From NCBI RefSeq assembly GCF_008704495.1, contig NZ_CP023699.1, positions 4,340,001 to 4,404,000 on the forward strand: a stretch of 64,000 nt of DNA, given 5' to 3'. This document shows, one piece after another, positions 26,713 to 34,836 of this stretch. Made by a program: the position numbers and the translations under genes. Source of the DNA: Streptomyces kanamyceticus. Its GTDB lineage: Bacteria; Actinomycetota; Actinomycetes; Streptomycetales; Streptomycetaceae. A model generated the notes under the pieces. That model saw only the letters and a program-made list of their open reading frames with translations. It was not told where the DNA came from and did no database searches. How positions within the stretch are numbered: the stretch's first letter is position 1; every line of letters begins with the position of its first letter.

Positions 26713-27513
26713 ATGGACGAGGGCTCCCGCCCCGGTCTCGTCCGCCTCGCCCACCTGCCCCCCGGCGTCCTGCGCGACATCGCGCTCGTCTGGCTCGCCG
26801 ACGCCGTCGTCGGTGTCTCCTTCGGCGCCATCGCCGTCGCGGGCGGGCTTCCCGTCTGGGTCCCCGTGCTCATGTCGCTGCTCGTGTACGCGGGCTCCGC
26901 CCAGTTCAGCGCCGTCGGCATCCTCACCGCGGGCGGCGGCCCGGTGGCCGCCGCGGCGACAGGGCTGCTCCTCAACTCCCGTACGGCGGCGTTCAGTCTG
27001 GCCCTCGCCGACGACCTGGGCCGCTCCTGGACGGCGCGGCTCATCGGCGCGCACCTCATCACGGACGAGACGGCCGCGTTCGTGCTCGCCCAGAACGGCG
27101 GCAAGCAGCGCAAGGCCGCCTTCTGGATATCCGGCATCGGCCTGTTCGTGGCGTGGAACCTCAGCGTGCTCGCGGGCGCGCTCGCCGGGTCCGCGCTCGG
27201 TGACACGGACCGGTTCGGGCTCGACGCGGCGTTCCCCGCCGTGCTGCTCGCCCTGGTACTTCCCGCGCTGCGCGCCGACAGCGCGGCCCGGCGGGCATCG
27301 GCGGCCGGTGCGGTGATCGCGGTCGTGGCGGCGCCGCTGCTGCCCGCGGGCGTCCCCGTGCTGCTCGCGCTGCTCGGCCTGCTCGCGGCACGCCGCGGAC
27401 CCCGCCATCCCCGCCGTCCCCGCCGTCCCCGCCGTCCCCGCCGTCCCCGCACCGATCGCACCGATCGCACCGATCGCACCGACCACACCACCGCCCCCGG
27501 GAGCGCCTCGTGA
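26713..27513 (+). CDS. azlC: AzlC-family branched-chain amino acid exporter subunit
   Basis: 266 aa from ATG 26713. The AzlC pattern is clear: a cytosolic start, then GVSFGAIAVAGGLPVWVPVLMSLLVYAGSAQF and LLLNSRTAAFSLAL, with six to seven helices. With AzlD it exports branched-chain or related amino acids. The C-terminal ~25 residues are (PRR)n and (TDR)n repeats made by 9-bp tandem repeats (27411-27487) and are atypical for the family. Overlaps azlD by the sequence GTGA. Confidence 0.9.
   Translation: MDEGSRPGLVRLAHLPPGVLRDIALVWLADAVVGVSFGAIAVAGGLPVWVPVLMSLLVYAGSAQFSAVGILTAGGGPVAAAATGLLLNSRTAAFSLALADDLGRSWTARLIGAHLITDETAAFVLAQNGGKQRKAAFWISGIGLFVAWNLSVLAGALAGSALGDTDRFGLDAAFPAVLLALVLPALRADSAARRASAAGAVIAVVAAPLLPAGVPVLLALLGLLAARRGPRHPRRPRRPRRPRRPRTDRTDRTDRTDHTTAPGSAS
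27411..27487 (+). repeat. 9-bp tandem repeats in the azlC 3' end
   Basis: Five copies of CCGCCGTCC are followed by three copies of ACCGATCGC. In frame they encode Pro-Arg-Arg and Thr-Asp-Arg repeats. Such arrays can change copy number by slippage without breaking the frame. Confidence 0.8.
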
Positions 27514-27824
27514 ACGCCACGCTCGCCTGCGTCCTCGCCCTCGCCGCGGGCACCTACGTCTTCCGTCTGGCCGGTCCCGCACTGCACGGGCGGGTCGAAC
27601 TGCCCGCCCGCGTACAGGAGTTGCTGACGGTGGGCGCCACCGTCCTGCTCGTCGCGCTGCTCGCCACGGGGGCGTTCACCGAGGGGCAGGGGTTCGCCGG
27701 GTGGGCCAGGCCCGCCGGTGTGCTCGTCGGCGGGGTCCTCGCCTGGTGCAGGGCGCCGTTCGCGGTGGTCGTGGTGGGCGCGGCCGGGGCTACGGCGCTG
27801 CTGCGTCTGGCCGGGGTCCACTAG
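27510..27824 (+). CDS. azlD: AzlD-family transporter subunit
   Basis: GTG start overlapping the azlC stop; 104 aa with four hydrophobic segments and the AzlD opening (LALAAGTYVFRLAGPAL). It is the small partner of AzlC in amino acid export. Its last 35 bp overlap the convergent acyl-CoA ligase gene. Confidence 0.9.
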   Translation: MNATLACVLALAAGTYVFRLAGPALHGRVELPARVQELLTVGATVLLVALLATGAFTEGQGFAGWARPAGVLVGGVLAWCRAPFAVVVVGAAGATALLRLAGVH

Positions 27825-29619
27825 CCGGGTCGGCCGCGCCCCGCTCCCCGTACGACCCCTCCACCCGCTCCCCGTACAACCCCTCCACCACCTCCGCGTA
27901 CCGCTCCGTCACCGCCTGCCTGCGCACCTTCAGGCTCGGCGTGAGCAGCCCGTCCGCCACCGTGAAGTCCTCGTCGAGTACGGCGAAGTCACGGATGCGG
28001 GCGGGGCGCGAAACGGTGGCGTTGGCGGCGTCCACGGCCTCCTGGACCAGGGCGCGCACCCGCGGGTCGCGGGACGGCGGCCCTTCCCCGAGCCGCACGC
28101 CGCTCCGCGCTGCCCACCCGGTGACCTCCTCCGCGTCCAGCGTGATCAGCGCCACCGGATGGGGTCGCCGGTCCCCCACCATCACCGCGCGCGACACGAA
28201 CCGCGAGTTCTGCAGGGCGAGTTCGGTCAGCGACGGCGTGAGGTTCTTGCCCGCGGACGTGATGATGAGGTCCTTCTTGCGCCCCGTGATGGTGAGGAAT
28301 CCGTCCGCGTCGAGCTCCCCCAGGTCGCCGGTGTGCAGCCAGCCGTCGGCGTCGACGGCCTCGCGGGTGGCCTCGGGGTCGTGGTGGTAGCCGGGGAAGA
28401 CCATGGCGCCCCTGGCGAGCACCTCCCCGTCGTCCGCGATCCGCAGCTCGACGCCGTCGACGGGGCGGCCGACGGTCCCGTACCGCACGGCGCCCGGGTG
28501 GTTGAGGGTGAGCACCCCGGCCGACTCCGTCATGCCGTACCCCTCGTAGACCGCGATCCCGCAGGCCCGCAGGAAGTCGATGGTGTCGGGGGCGATGGGC
28601 GCGCCGCCGGTCAGCGCCCACCGGACGCGGCCGCCGAGCGCCTGCCTGACCAGGCCGTAGAGGGCTTTGTCCGCGGCCTCGTGGGCATCCCTGAGCTCGG
28701 GCGGCAGGACGCCGTCGGCGGCCAGGACCCCGATGCGTACGGCCTCGTCGAACCGCTCGCGGCCGCCCTCCTCCGCCTCGGCGAGGGACAGCACGACGGA
28801 CCGCACCTTCTCGAACAGGCGGGGCACGGAAGGGAGATGGGTGGGGCGCGCCTCGGCCAGCTCGGCGACGACGTTCTCGATGCGCCCGCCGTAGAACGTG
28901 AGCACCCCGCCCTCGATGAGGGTGGTGAACTCGATGAGCTGGGCGAGGAGATGGGCCAGCGGCAGATAGAGGTACGTCGAGTCGCCGGGCCCCCCGTCGA
29001 TCAGCGGCAGCGTGGCGCCCTGCACGGCGAGCAGGTTCCCGTGGGTGAGCAGGCACCCCTTGGGCAGGCCCGTGGTGCCCGAGGTGTAGATGATGGTGGC
29101 CAGGTCGCCGGGTCGCCGCGCCGCCGCACGGGCCAACAGGGCTTCCTCAGCCGCCAGTTCGCCGGGCTCCTCGCCCATGAGGACCAGGTGCCGCAGGCCG
29201 GGCAGCCGCTCCCGCAGCCGCTCCACCTTCGCCGCCTGCGCGGCGTCCTCGCAGATCACCACCGTCGCGCCGGAGTCCCCGAGGACCCAGGCGACCTCCT
29301 CGTCGCCCGCCGTCGGATAGACCGGGACGACGACCGCGCCCGCCGCCAGGACGCCGAAGTGCGTGCGGGTCCACTCCGGGCGGGTCTCGGCGAGGATCGC
29401 CACGCGGTCGTCGGGCCGCACGCCACGCGCGATCAGGGCGCGGCCCACCCGGCGTACGGCATCCCGCAGCCCGACGTACGAAAGGTCGGCCCATGCCTCG
29501 TCGCGACGGAACCGCAGGGCGGACAGCTCGCCGTGGCGGTCGGCCGCCCATTCCGCCAACAGTGCGAGGTTGGGCGGCACTTCGGACGGCTCGGGTGATT
29601 CCTTCCGCGTCAGCTGCAT
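27790..29619 (-). CDS. Long-chain acyl-CoA synthetase (AMP-forming)
   Basis: 609 aa. Adenylates a fatty acid and transfers it to CoA. The P-loop IIYTSGTTGLPKG, VYEGYGMTESAG (A5), DGWLHTGDLGELDADGFLTITGRKKDLIITSAGKN (A7-A8, hinge and Arg) and a late Lys-containing region are all intact. It has the FACL/FadD15-like layout with an extra lid between the A3 and A5 motifs. The final ~15 residues (EGSYGERGAADP and onward) are low complexity. Monocistronic and divergent from the AraC gene. Confidence 0.93.
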   Translation of the reverse strand: MQLTRKESPEPSEVPPNLALLAEWAADRHGELSALRFRRDEAWADLSYVGLRDAVRRVGRALIARGVRPDDRVAILAETRPEWTRTHFGVLAAGAVVVPVYPTAGDEEVAWVLGDSGATVVICEDAAQAAKVERLRERLPGLRHLVLMGEEPGELAAEEALLARAAARRPGDLATIIYTSGTTGLPKGCLLTHGNLLAVQGATLPLIDGGPGDSTYLYLPLAHLLAQLIEFTTLIEGGVLTFYGGRIENVVAELAEARPTHLPSVPRLFEKVRSVVLSLAEAEEGGRERFDEAVRIGVLAADGVLPPELRDAHEAADKALYGLVRQALGGRVRWALTGGAPIAPDTIDFLRACGIAVYEGYGMTESAGVLTLNHPGAVRYGTVGRPVDGVELRIADDGEVLARGAMVFPGYHHDPEATREAVDADGWLHTGDLGELDADGFLTITGRKKDLIITSAGKNLTPSLTELALQNSRFVSRAVMVGDRRPHPVALITLDAEEVTGWAARSGVRLGEGPPSRDPRVRALVQEAVDAANATVSRPARIRDFAVLDEDFTVADGLLTPSLKVRRQAVTERYAEVVEGLYGERVEGSYGERGAADPASGPRPDAAAP

Positions 29620-29738
29620 GCGTACGACGGTAGGGAGCGCGCCCGACCACCGGGATGACGGGAAACGTCAGCACCGCTGACCGGGGCGCTCAGCGACGCG
29701 GTGTGTCGGGTCACCCCTCCCGGCGCTAACGTCGTGAC

Positions 29739-30848
29739 ATGGCCAGGCGGACGATCACCGTGCACCATGTGCGGGCCGTGCTGCGCGGCGCCGAGCGGCG
29801 CGGCGTGGACACCGTGCCGCTGCTGCGGGGCGCGGAGATCCCGCCGCTGCTCCTCGGCGACGACAGGGCCCGGGTCACCGCCCCGCAATTCACCCGCCTG
29901 TTCCGGGAGTTGTACAGCGCGACCCAGGACGAGTTCCTCGGCCTCGGGTCCGCGGCGAGCAGGCCGGGGACGTTCGCGATGATGTGCCGGGCCTCGCTCG
30001 GCTGCCGCGACCTGGACGCCGCCGTACGCCGGGGCGTCGCCTTCTACGGACTGTTCCCCGGCGGCCCCGACCTCGTCCTGGAACGCCGCGGCGACGACGC
30101 CGTCTTCGGCGTCCGCAACGACCTCGAACAGGACTACTTCCTCGCGGAGTGCCTCGTCATCATCTGGCACCGGCTGTGCAGCTGGCTGATCGGCCGCCGC
30201 ATCCCGCTGCGCTGGGCCGAGTTCGGGCATCCGCCGCCCCCGCACAAGGACGAGTACGAGCTGCTCTTCGGCTGCCCCGTACGGTTCGGTGCCGAGCGGA
30301 CCGGCGCCGGATTCGACCCGCACTGGCTGACCGCGCCGCTGGTCAGGGACGAGGCGGCGCTCGACGAGATGCTGCGCCGCGCGCCCTTCGAACTGCTCAC
30401 CCGGCGCGAGTACGGCACGACGGTCGCCGAGCAGGTGGGCCGGGTGCTCGCCCGCGCCCTGCGCACCTCGCCCCGGCTGCCCTCGCTCGGCGAGATCGCC
30501 GCGCGGCTCGCCGTGAGCCCGGCGACGCTGCGCCGCAGGCTCGCCCAGGAGGCCACGTCGTACCAGCGGTTGAAGGACGCGGTGCGGCGCGACGCGGCCA
30601 TCGCGGGCCTGGTGGAGGGCGGGGAGCCGATCGCCGTGCTCGCGGCGCGGCTCGGGTTCTCCGAGGACACCGCCTTCCACCGGGCGTTCCGGCGCTGGAC
30701 GGGCACGACGCCGGGCGCCTACCGGACGGGACGGCCCCTACGCACCCCGACCGGCGCGCCCGCTCCCGTCCCCGCCTACGAACCCTCGCCCGGCGGCGAG
30801 TCCGGCAGCGGCGGGATGCCGTCCGGTGGCGGCGGCGCGTCTTCCTGA
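29739..30848 (+). CDS. AraC-family regulator (OruR/ArgR-type N-terminus)
   Basis: 369 aa. The N-terminal ~200 residues match the 'arabinose-binding domain, AraC' group (LLRGAEIPPLLLGDDRARVTAPQFTRLFREL ... ARPGTFAMMCRASLGC). The HTH_18 domain at about 235-330 has both helices (PSLGEIAARLAVSPATLRRRLAQE; FSEDTAFHRAFRRWTGTTPGAYR). The C-terminal tail is Pro/Gly/Ser-rich and overlaps the convergent NB-ARC gene by 73 bp. The likely target is the divergent acyl-CoA ligase gene. Confidence 0.9.
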   Translation: MARRTITVHHVRAVLRGAERRGVDTVPLLRGAEIPPLLLGDDRARVTAPQFTRLFRELYSATQDEFLGLGSAASRPGTFAMMCRASLGCRDLDAAVRRGVAFYGLFPGGPDLVLERRGDDAVFGVRNDLEQDYFLAECLVIIWHRLCSWLIGRRIPLRWAEFGHPPPPHKDEYELLFGCPVRFGAERTGAGFDPHWLTAPLVRDEAALDEMLRRAPFELLTRREYGTTVAEQVGRVLARALRTSPRLPSLGEIAARLAVSPATLRRRLAQEATSYQRLKDAVRRDAAIAGLVEGGEPIAVLAARLGFSEDTAFHRAFRRWTGTTPGAYRTGRPLRTPTGAPAPVPAYEPSPGGESGSGGMPSGGGGASS

Positions 30849-33800
30849 GCCCGCTCGCCCTCCTGAGCCCGCTCATCCTCCTGAACCCGCTCATCCTTCT
30901 GAACCCGCCCGTCCGGCAGGCCCGAAGGCGGCACCGCGTCCGCCGGGGGCGCGCCGTCGGGCCTGGCCCCCGCGTCCTCGATCACCATGCCGTTGACGAC
31001 CGGCGCGGCGCCGCCGATCGAGGCCCCGGCGCCGTTCACCGCCGACTCGCCCTCCAGTTTGCCGAGCCGCCTGCTGACCCGGCCGAGCGCGATCAGGACG
31101 GTGATCAGCGAGGCGGACGTCCCCTCGATGCGCCGTGTGTACCGCACGGCGTCCTCGTACGAGGCGTGCGCCTGGACCAGGAGTTCCTGCGCCTCGTAGG
31201 CGTCGCCGATGTCCTTGAGGACGGTGGCGTACCAGCCGGGGTCGGCTTCGCCGTCGACCAGGTCGAGCACCGCACGGTAGGACGCGACAGCGTCCTGGTA
31301 GGCACCCTCCATCCCCATGCGGCCCAACTCCTCATAGGTGAGAGCCACGTTGTGCAGGACGGCGGCCTGCCGCTCCAGATCTTCGATCTTGGGGGTCTCG
31401 ACGAGGAGCCGCTCAAGGACGTCGCGCGACTCGGTCGGTTCGCCCATCGCGAGCAGGGTGTTGGCGAGCGCGGTCATGGTGGTGGCGAGGTCGCTCGGGT
31501 TGTTGGCGCGCCGTTTGTACGATTCGGCCTGCCGGAAGTACTCGACGGCCTCCTTGAGGTCGCGTGCGTCGCGGTAGGTGTCCGCGATGTCGTGCAGGAC
31601 GACACCGTAGACACCGGGCGACTCCTCGGGATCGGTGAGGTCGCGGGCCTCGTGGAAACAGGCGAGCGCCTGCTCGAACCTGGCGGGGCGCGCCTTGCTT
31701 GTCTCTTCCGGCATGGGAGTTCTCCGTTCGGCGTCGGGTGTCGGTGGACTCTGCTGATCGCTCGGCACTGTGCCGTCGCCCGCCCTCGCCCGGCCCTCGC
31801 GCAGGTGCTGGCGCCCTCGCGTGATCAGCACGGACGTCAGATTCACGGCACCGGTCGCCGTCTGGCTGTGGTGCGGTCCGAACAGGCGGAGCAGGTCGTC
31901 GTGGAGCTGCCGGTAGGCGAGGACGGCGCCCGCCACATCGCCCGCGCGCTCCCATTCGTACGCCAGGCCGCTGCGGCACGCGAGCGACTCGATGTGGTCG
32001 GGGCCGAACACCCGGCCCATGTCGACGAGGAGCTGTTCGCTGGCGATGATCCCGCGGTTGCGGTCACCCGACTCCCCTATCCAGTAGGCGAGTTCACCCC
32101 GGGTGTCGAGCGTCTCCGTGTGGTCGGGGCCGAGCACCCGCTCCCGGTCGGCGAGCAGCTCCTCGTACGCGGCGACGGCACCCCTCGCGTCGCCCGCCTG
32201 CCCCCGGTAGCGGGCGAGGTTGTGGCGGGCCCTGAACGGCTCGGGATGGTCGCGGCCCATCACGCGCTCGCGGTCGGCGACGAGCTGTTCGAGAGCGGCG
32301 ATCGCCCCCGCCGTGTCGCCCGCCTCGCCCCACCACAGCGCGAGGAAGCCGCGGGCGCTCAGCGTCTCGGGCCGGTCGTCGCCCACCTCGCGCTGGAGGT
32401 CGACGAGCAGCTGCTCGAAGCCCATCAGGGCACCGGACACGTCCCCGATCAGACCGCGCGAGTGGGCGACTTCGTGGCGGGCCCGCAGGGTGTCGACGTC
32501 GTCGGGCCCGCAGACCCGCTCGTAGTCGTCGAGCACTTCGAGGAGCGCCGCGAGCGACTCGCCCGGGTGACCCGTGAGGGCCCACAGGTCGGCCACGTGG
32601 AGCCGGGCCTCCAAGGTGTCGCGGTGGTCGGGCCCGAGGCGCCGGGCGGCCTGTTCGGCGAGCGTCTGGAAGTAGTCCTTGGCGTCGCTGTAGCGGCCCG
32701 CCGCCGACAGGCTGCTCCCGACGTCGAAGAGCACCTTGCCGGCCCGGTCGCCCCACAGCGCGGACTCGGCGACGCGGCGCAGGGCGTCGGCGTTGGCGCG
32801 CAGCGCGCCGCTCAGCGCGGTGTCGCGCTCGACCTCGGGCCAGGCGTCCGCCAGCGCGGCGGCGGACGCCCACGCGGCCTCGTCGAGACGCTCGCGCTTG
32901 AGGGACTCGCGGATGCTGCGCTGGACCAACTGGTGGACGCGGACGGCCTGGTGGGGCACGCCCGGCGTGTAGTCGATGAGGTGCATGCGGTGCAGGGCGC
33001 GCAGGGCTTCGACGGCGTCCTCCTCGTCCACCGCGACCTCGGCCACCGCGCCTTCGCCCTCGCCGACGCCCTCGCCCTCGTCGGCGCCGACCGCGTCCTC
33101 GGCCGCCTCGCGGCGCATGGCGAGATAGGCGCGGGCGACGTCGCCGGTGAGGACGGCCCCGGGGATGCCGCTGGGATCGAGCAGCGCGATGAGCTCGAAC
33201 ATCGGCGACGCGAGTCCGTACGGCCGCATCCGGTCGGCGCGGTCCAGGGACAGCGACCAGGCCGCGGCGACGCTGACGCTCTGGGTGTCGGGCAGCATGC
33301 CGCGCTCGGGCACCAGGCGGGCCAGGCTCCGGGTGCGGCCGGAGAGCAGGGCGCGGTACTCGGCGCAGCTCAGGTCGGTCTCCAGGAGGTAGGCGGCGGC
33401 CTGCGAGAGGGCGAGCGGCAGATCGCCGAGGTCGCCCGCGAGCAGGGCGACGCACTCGTCGTGGTCGGCGGCGCGCGGGGCGGGCCGACCGCCGGGGCCG
33501 CGGCGGGCACCGGAGAGCACCTGGGTGAGGTAGCCGACGGACTCCTCCCTGGCGAACAGGCCGACGTCGATGCAGCTGTGCCCGTGCCCGGTGAGGACCG
33601 CGTCCCTGCGCCGCGTGGTGACCAGCGTCCTGCCGTGCGGCCCCGCGGGCGGCCACAGGCCGATGCGCGGCAGGGCGGGGTCGGCGAGCAGGTCGACGGG
33701 GTCGGCCAGATCGTCGAGCACCACCATCCAGCCGGGCCCGCGCTCCCCATCGGATCCGGGCCCGCGTGGCTGCAGCCAGGCGAGGAACTGGGCGGCGGCC

Positions 33801-34081
33801 TGTTCGGAGTCGGCGTGCACGATGCCGAGGAGCTCCTCGGCGGCCTGCGCGTACGCGTCGACGACGGCCTTGCGCTTGACCGCGGTGATCCAGAGCAGCA
33901 CGTCGATCTCGCGGTCGTGCAGCAGGTCACGGGCGTAGCGGGCGGCGAGCTGGGTCTTGCCGACCCCGCCGGTGCCCGCGAGCACCTGGCCGAGCACGGC
34001 GGTGCCGCCCCCTGCCATCTCCCGGGCGAGCGTTCTGCCCGCGCCGCGGTCCTGGAAACAGTGCGCCTCCTGGGGCAGCAC
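30776..34081 (-). CDS. STAND NTPase (NB-ARC) with two blocks of TPR repeats
   Basis: 1101 aa from GTG 34081; homologous-looking sequence (RRSPHIVGV) continues upstream to the previous stop without a normal start, so the true start is uncertain. NB-ARC features: P-loop GTGGVGKT (36-43), Walker B VVLDD (120-124), sensor LVTTRRRD (153-160), and LPLAL (221-225). A winged-helix region follows, interrupted by a Glu/Gly-rich insert around 330-350, then at least five 42-aa TPRs of the 'GPDHxxTL' kind (about 480-740). A disordered linker (about 755-790), a second TPR block (795-1020) and an acidic Pro-rich tail complete the protein. Such proteins act as switchable scaffolds in signalling or conflict systems; the effector here is unknown. 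Confidence 0.85.
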   Translation of the reverse strand: MLPQEAHCFQDRGAGRTLAREMAGGGTAVLGQVLAGTGGVGKTQLAARYARDLLHDREIDVLLWITAVKRKAVVDAYAQAAEELLGIVHADSEQAAAQFLAWLQPRGPGSDGERGPGWMVVLDDLADPVDLLADPALPRIGLWPPAGPHGRTLVTTRRRDAVLTGHGHSCIDVGLFAREESVGYLTQVLSGARRGPGGRPAPRAADHDECVALLAGDLGDLPLALSQAAAYLLETDLSCAEYRALLSGRTRSLARLVPERGMLPDTQSVSVAAAWSLSLDRADRMRPYGLASPMFELIALLDPSGIPGAVLTGDVARAYLAMRREAAEDAVGADEGEGVGEGEGAVAEVAVDEEDAVEALRALHRMHLIDYTPGVPHQAVRVHQLVQRSIRESLKRERLDEAAWASAAALADAWPEVERDTALSGALRANADALRRVAESALWGDRAGKVLFDVGSSLSAAGRYSDAKDYFQTLAEQAARRLGPDHRDTLEARLHVADLWALTGHPGESLAALLEVLDDYERVCGPDDVDTLRARHEVAHSRGLIGDVSGALMGFEQLLVDLQREVGDDRPETLSARGFLALWWGEAGDTAGAIAALEQLVADRERVMGRDHPEPFRARHNLARYRGQAGDARGAVAAYEELLADRERVLGPDHTETLDTRGELAYWIGESGDRNRGIIASEQLLVDMGRVFGPDHIESLACRSGLAYEWERAGDVAGAVLAYRQLHDDLLRLFGPHHSQTATGAVNLTSVLITRGRQHLREGRARAGDGTVPSDQQSPPTPDAERRTPMPEETSKARPARFEQALACFHEARDLTDPEESPGVYGVVLHDIADTYRDARDLKEAVEYFRQAESYKRRANNPSDLATTMTALANTLLAMGEPTESRDVLERLLVETPKIEDLERQAAVLHNVALTYEELGRMGMEGAYQDAVASYRAVLDLVDGEADPGWYATVLKDIGDAYEAQELLVQAHASYEDAVRYTRRIEGTSASLITVLIALGRVSRRLGKLEGESAVNGAGASIGGAAPVVNGMVIEDAGARPDGAPPADAVPPSGLPDGRVQKDERVQEDERAQEGERAQEDAPPPPDGIPPLPDSPPGEGS

Positions 34082-34134
34082 TCCGACGATGTGCGGGCTG
34101 CGCCGCGTGAGCGGCCTCGGGCCCGCCGGTCCGC

Positions 34135-34644
34135 TCAGCCCTCGGTCGGATCCGGCGGCGAAGGGCGGTCGAGGCCCAGGTTTCCGTACATCTTGTCGAT
34201 GTTGACCGCGTTGCCGTAGGTCACCAGGTGCCCGGCGGCCTGCGCGCCGGGCCCCGACGCCGAGACCTGTGTGACGTGCGGCGCCCGCTTGGCGATGGTC
34301 TGCCGTAACTCCTCGACCAGGACACGCAGTTCGTCGCCGAGCTCTTGGCGCACGGTCTCGTCCAGGTCGTCGAGGGCGATCTCGAAGCGGGTGCGCCAGG
34401 AGATCCGTTCGTCGTCCCGCAGCCGCCTGCCGGGTTCGCCCTCCGCGGTGGAGAGCGCGGTGCCCGTCCGGTCGAGCCTGGCCAGTTCGGCCCGCTCGCG
34501 CGCGGCGTCACCGCGGCCGAACCAGCGGGCCACCGCGGCCCGTACGGCCGTCCAGGCGTCCGTGCCCGCGGCCTGTACGACCGCCGTTCCTCCTGCGGCC
34601 GCCAGCGCTGTCATGGCGTCGTCGAGCACCGCCATCACCCCCAT
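34135..34644 (-). CDS. Small helical partner of the STAND protein
   Basis: 169 aa; the ATG at 34644 or the one at 34635 (with GGGGG upstream) may be used. Ala-rich N-terminal helix (DDAMTALAAAGGTAVVQAAG), then AWTAVRAAVARWFGRGD, a charged helical middle, and a Gly/Ala/Asn-rich C-terminal motif (ASGPGAQAAGHLVTYGNAVN). It ends 54 bp before the STAND GTG and the STAND frame is already open there, so the two are co-transcribed. Proteins with this N-terminus commonly precede streptomycete NB-ARC/TPR genes (from memory). It could be an adaptor or membrane-directed effector; no catalytic motif is visible. Confidence 0.65.
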   Translation of the reverse strand: MGVMAVLDDAMTALAAAGGTAVVQAAGTDAWTAVRAAVARWFGRGDAARERAELARLDRTGTALSTAEGEPGRRLRDDERISWRTRFEIALDDLDETVRQELGDELRVLVEELRQTIAKRAPHVTQVSASGPGAQAAGHLVTYGNAVNIDKMYGNLGLDRPSPPDPTEG

Positions 34645-34753
34645 CGTTCCAGAGCCCGCGGCTCCCCCTCTGTGAACGTAGCGCCGGGCCGCTCGCCTGG
34701 ATACCTGCGTGCCGGGGTCAACGAAGGTGAGCGTCCCGGTCAGCCCGTTACTT

Positions 34754-34763
34754 ACTCATGAGT
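34754..34763. promoter_or_regulatory. ACTCATGAGT palindrome upstream of the lipase
   Basis: A 10-bp perfect palindrome within TTACTCATGAGTCA, 74 bp before the lipase start. It resembles TTACTCA/TGAGTAA sites at 46928-46943 and 54948-54962. Possible operator of the same TetR regulator. Confidence 0.35.
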
Positions 34764-34836
34764 CACTACGTTCTTCGACGGAACAGCAGAGTCCAGAAGG
34801 AACAGCAGAGCCACCGACGACAGTTGGGAGAGCCGC

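Noticed and set aside
29984..34219. 1411-codon plus-strand frame opposite the AraC and STAND genes
   Set aside because: Composition is Arg/Gly/Val low complexity, and both real genes show intact domain motifs in other frames.
34135..34260. Clear amyloid signalling motif linking the small partner and the STAND protein
   Set aside because: The Gly/Ala/Asn-rich tail exists on the partner, but no matching motif is visible at the STAND N-terminus.
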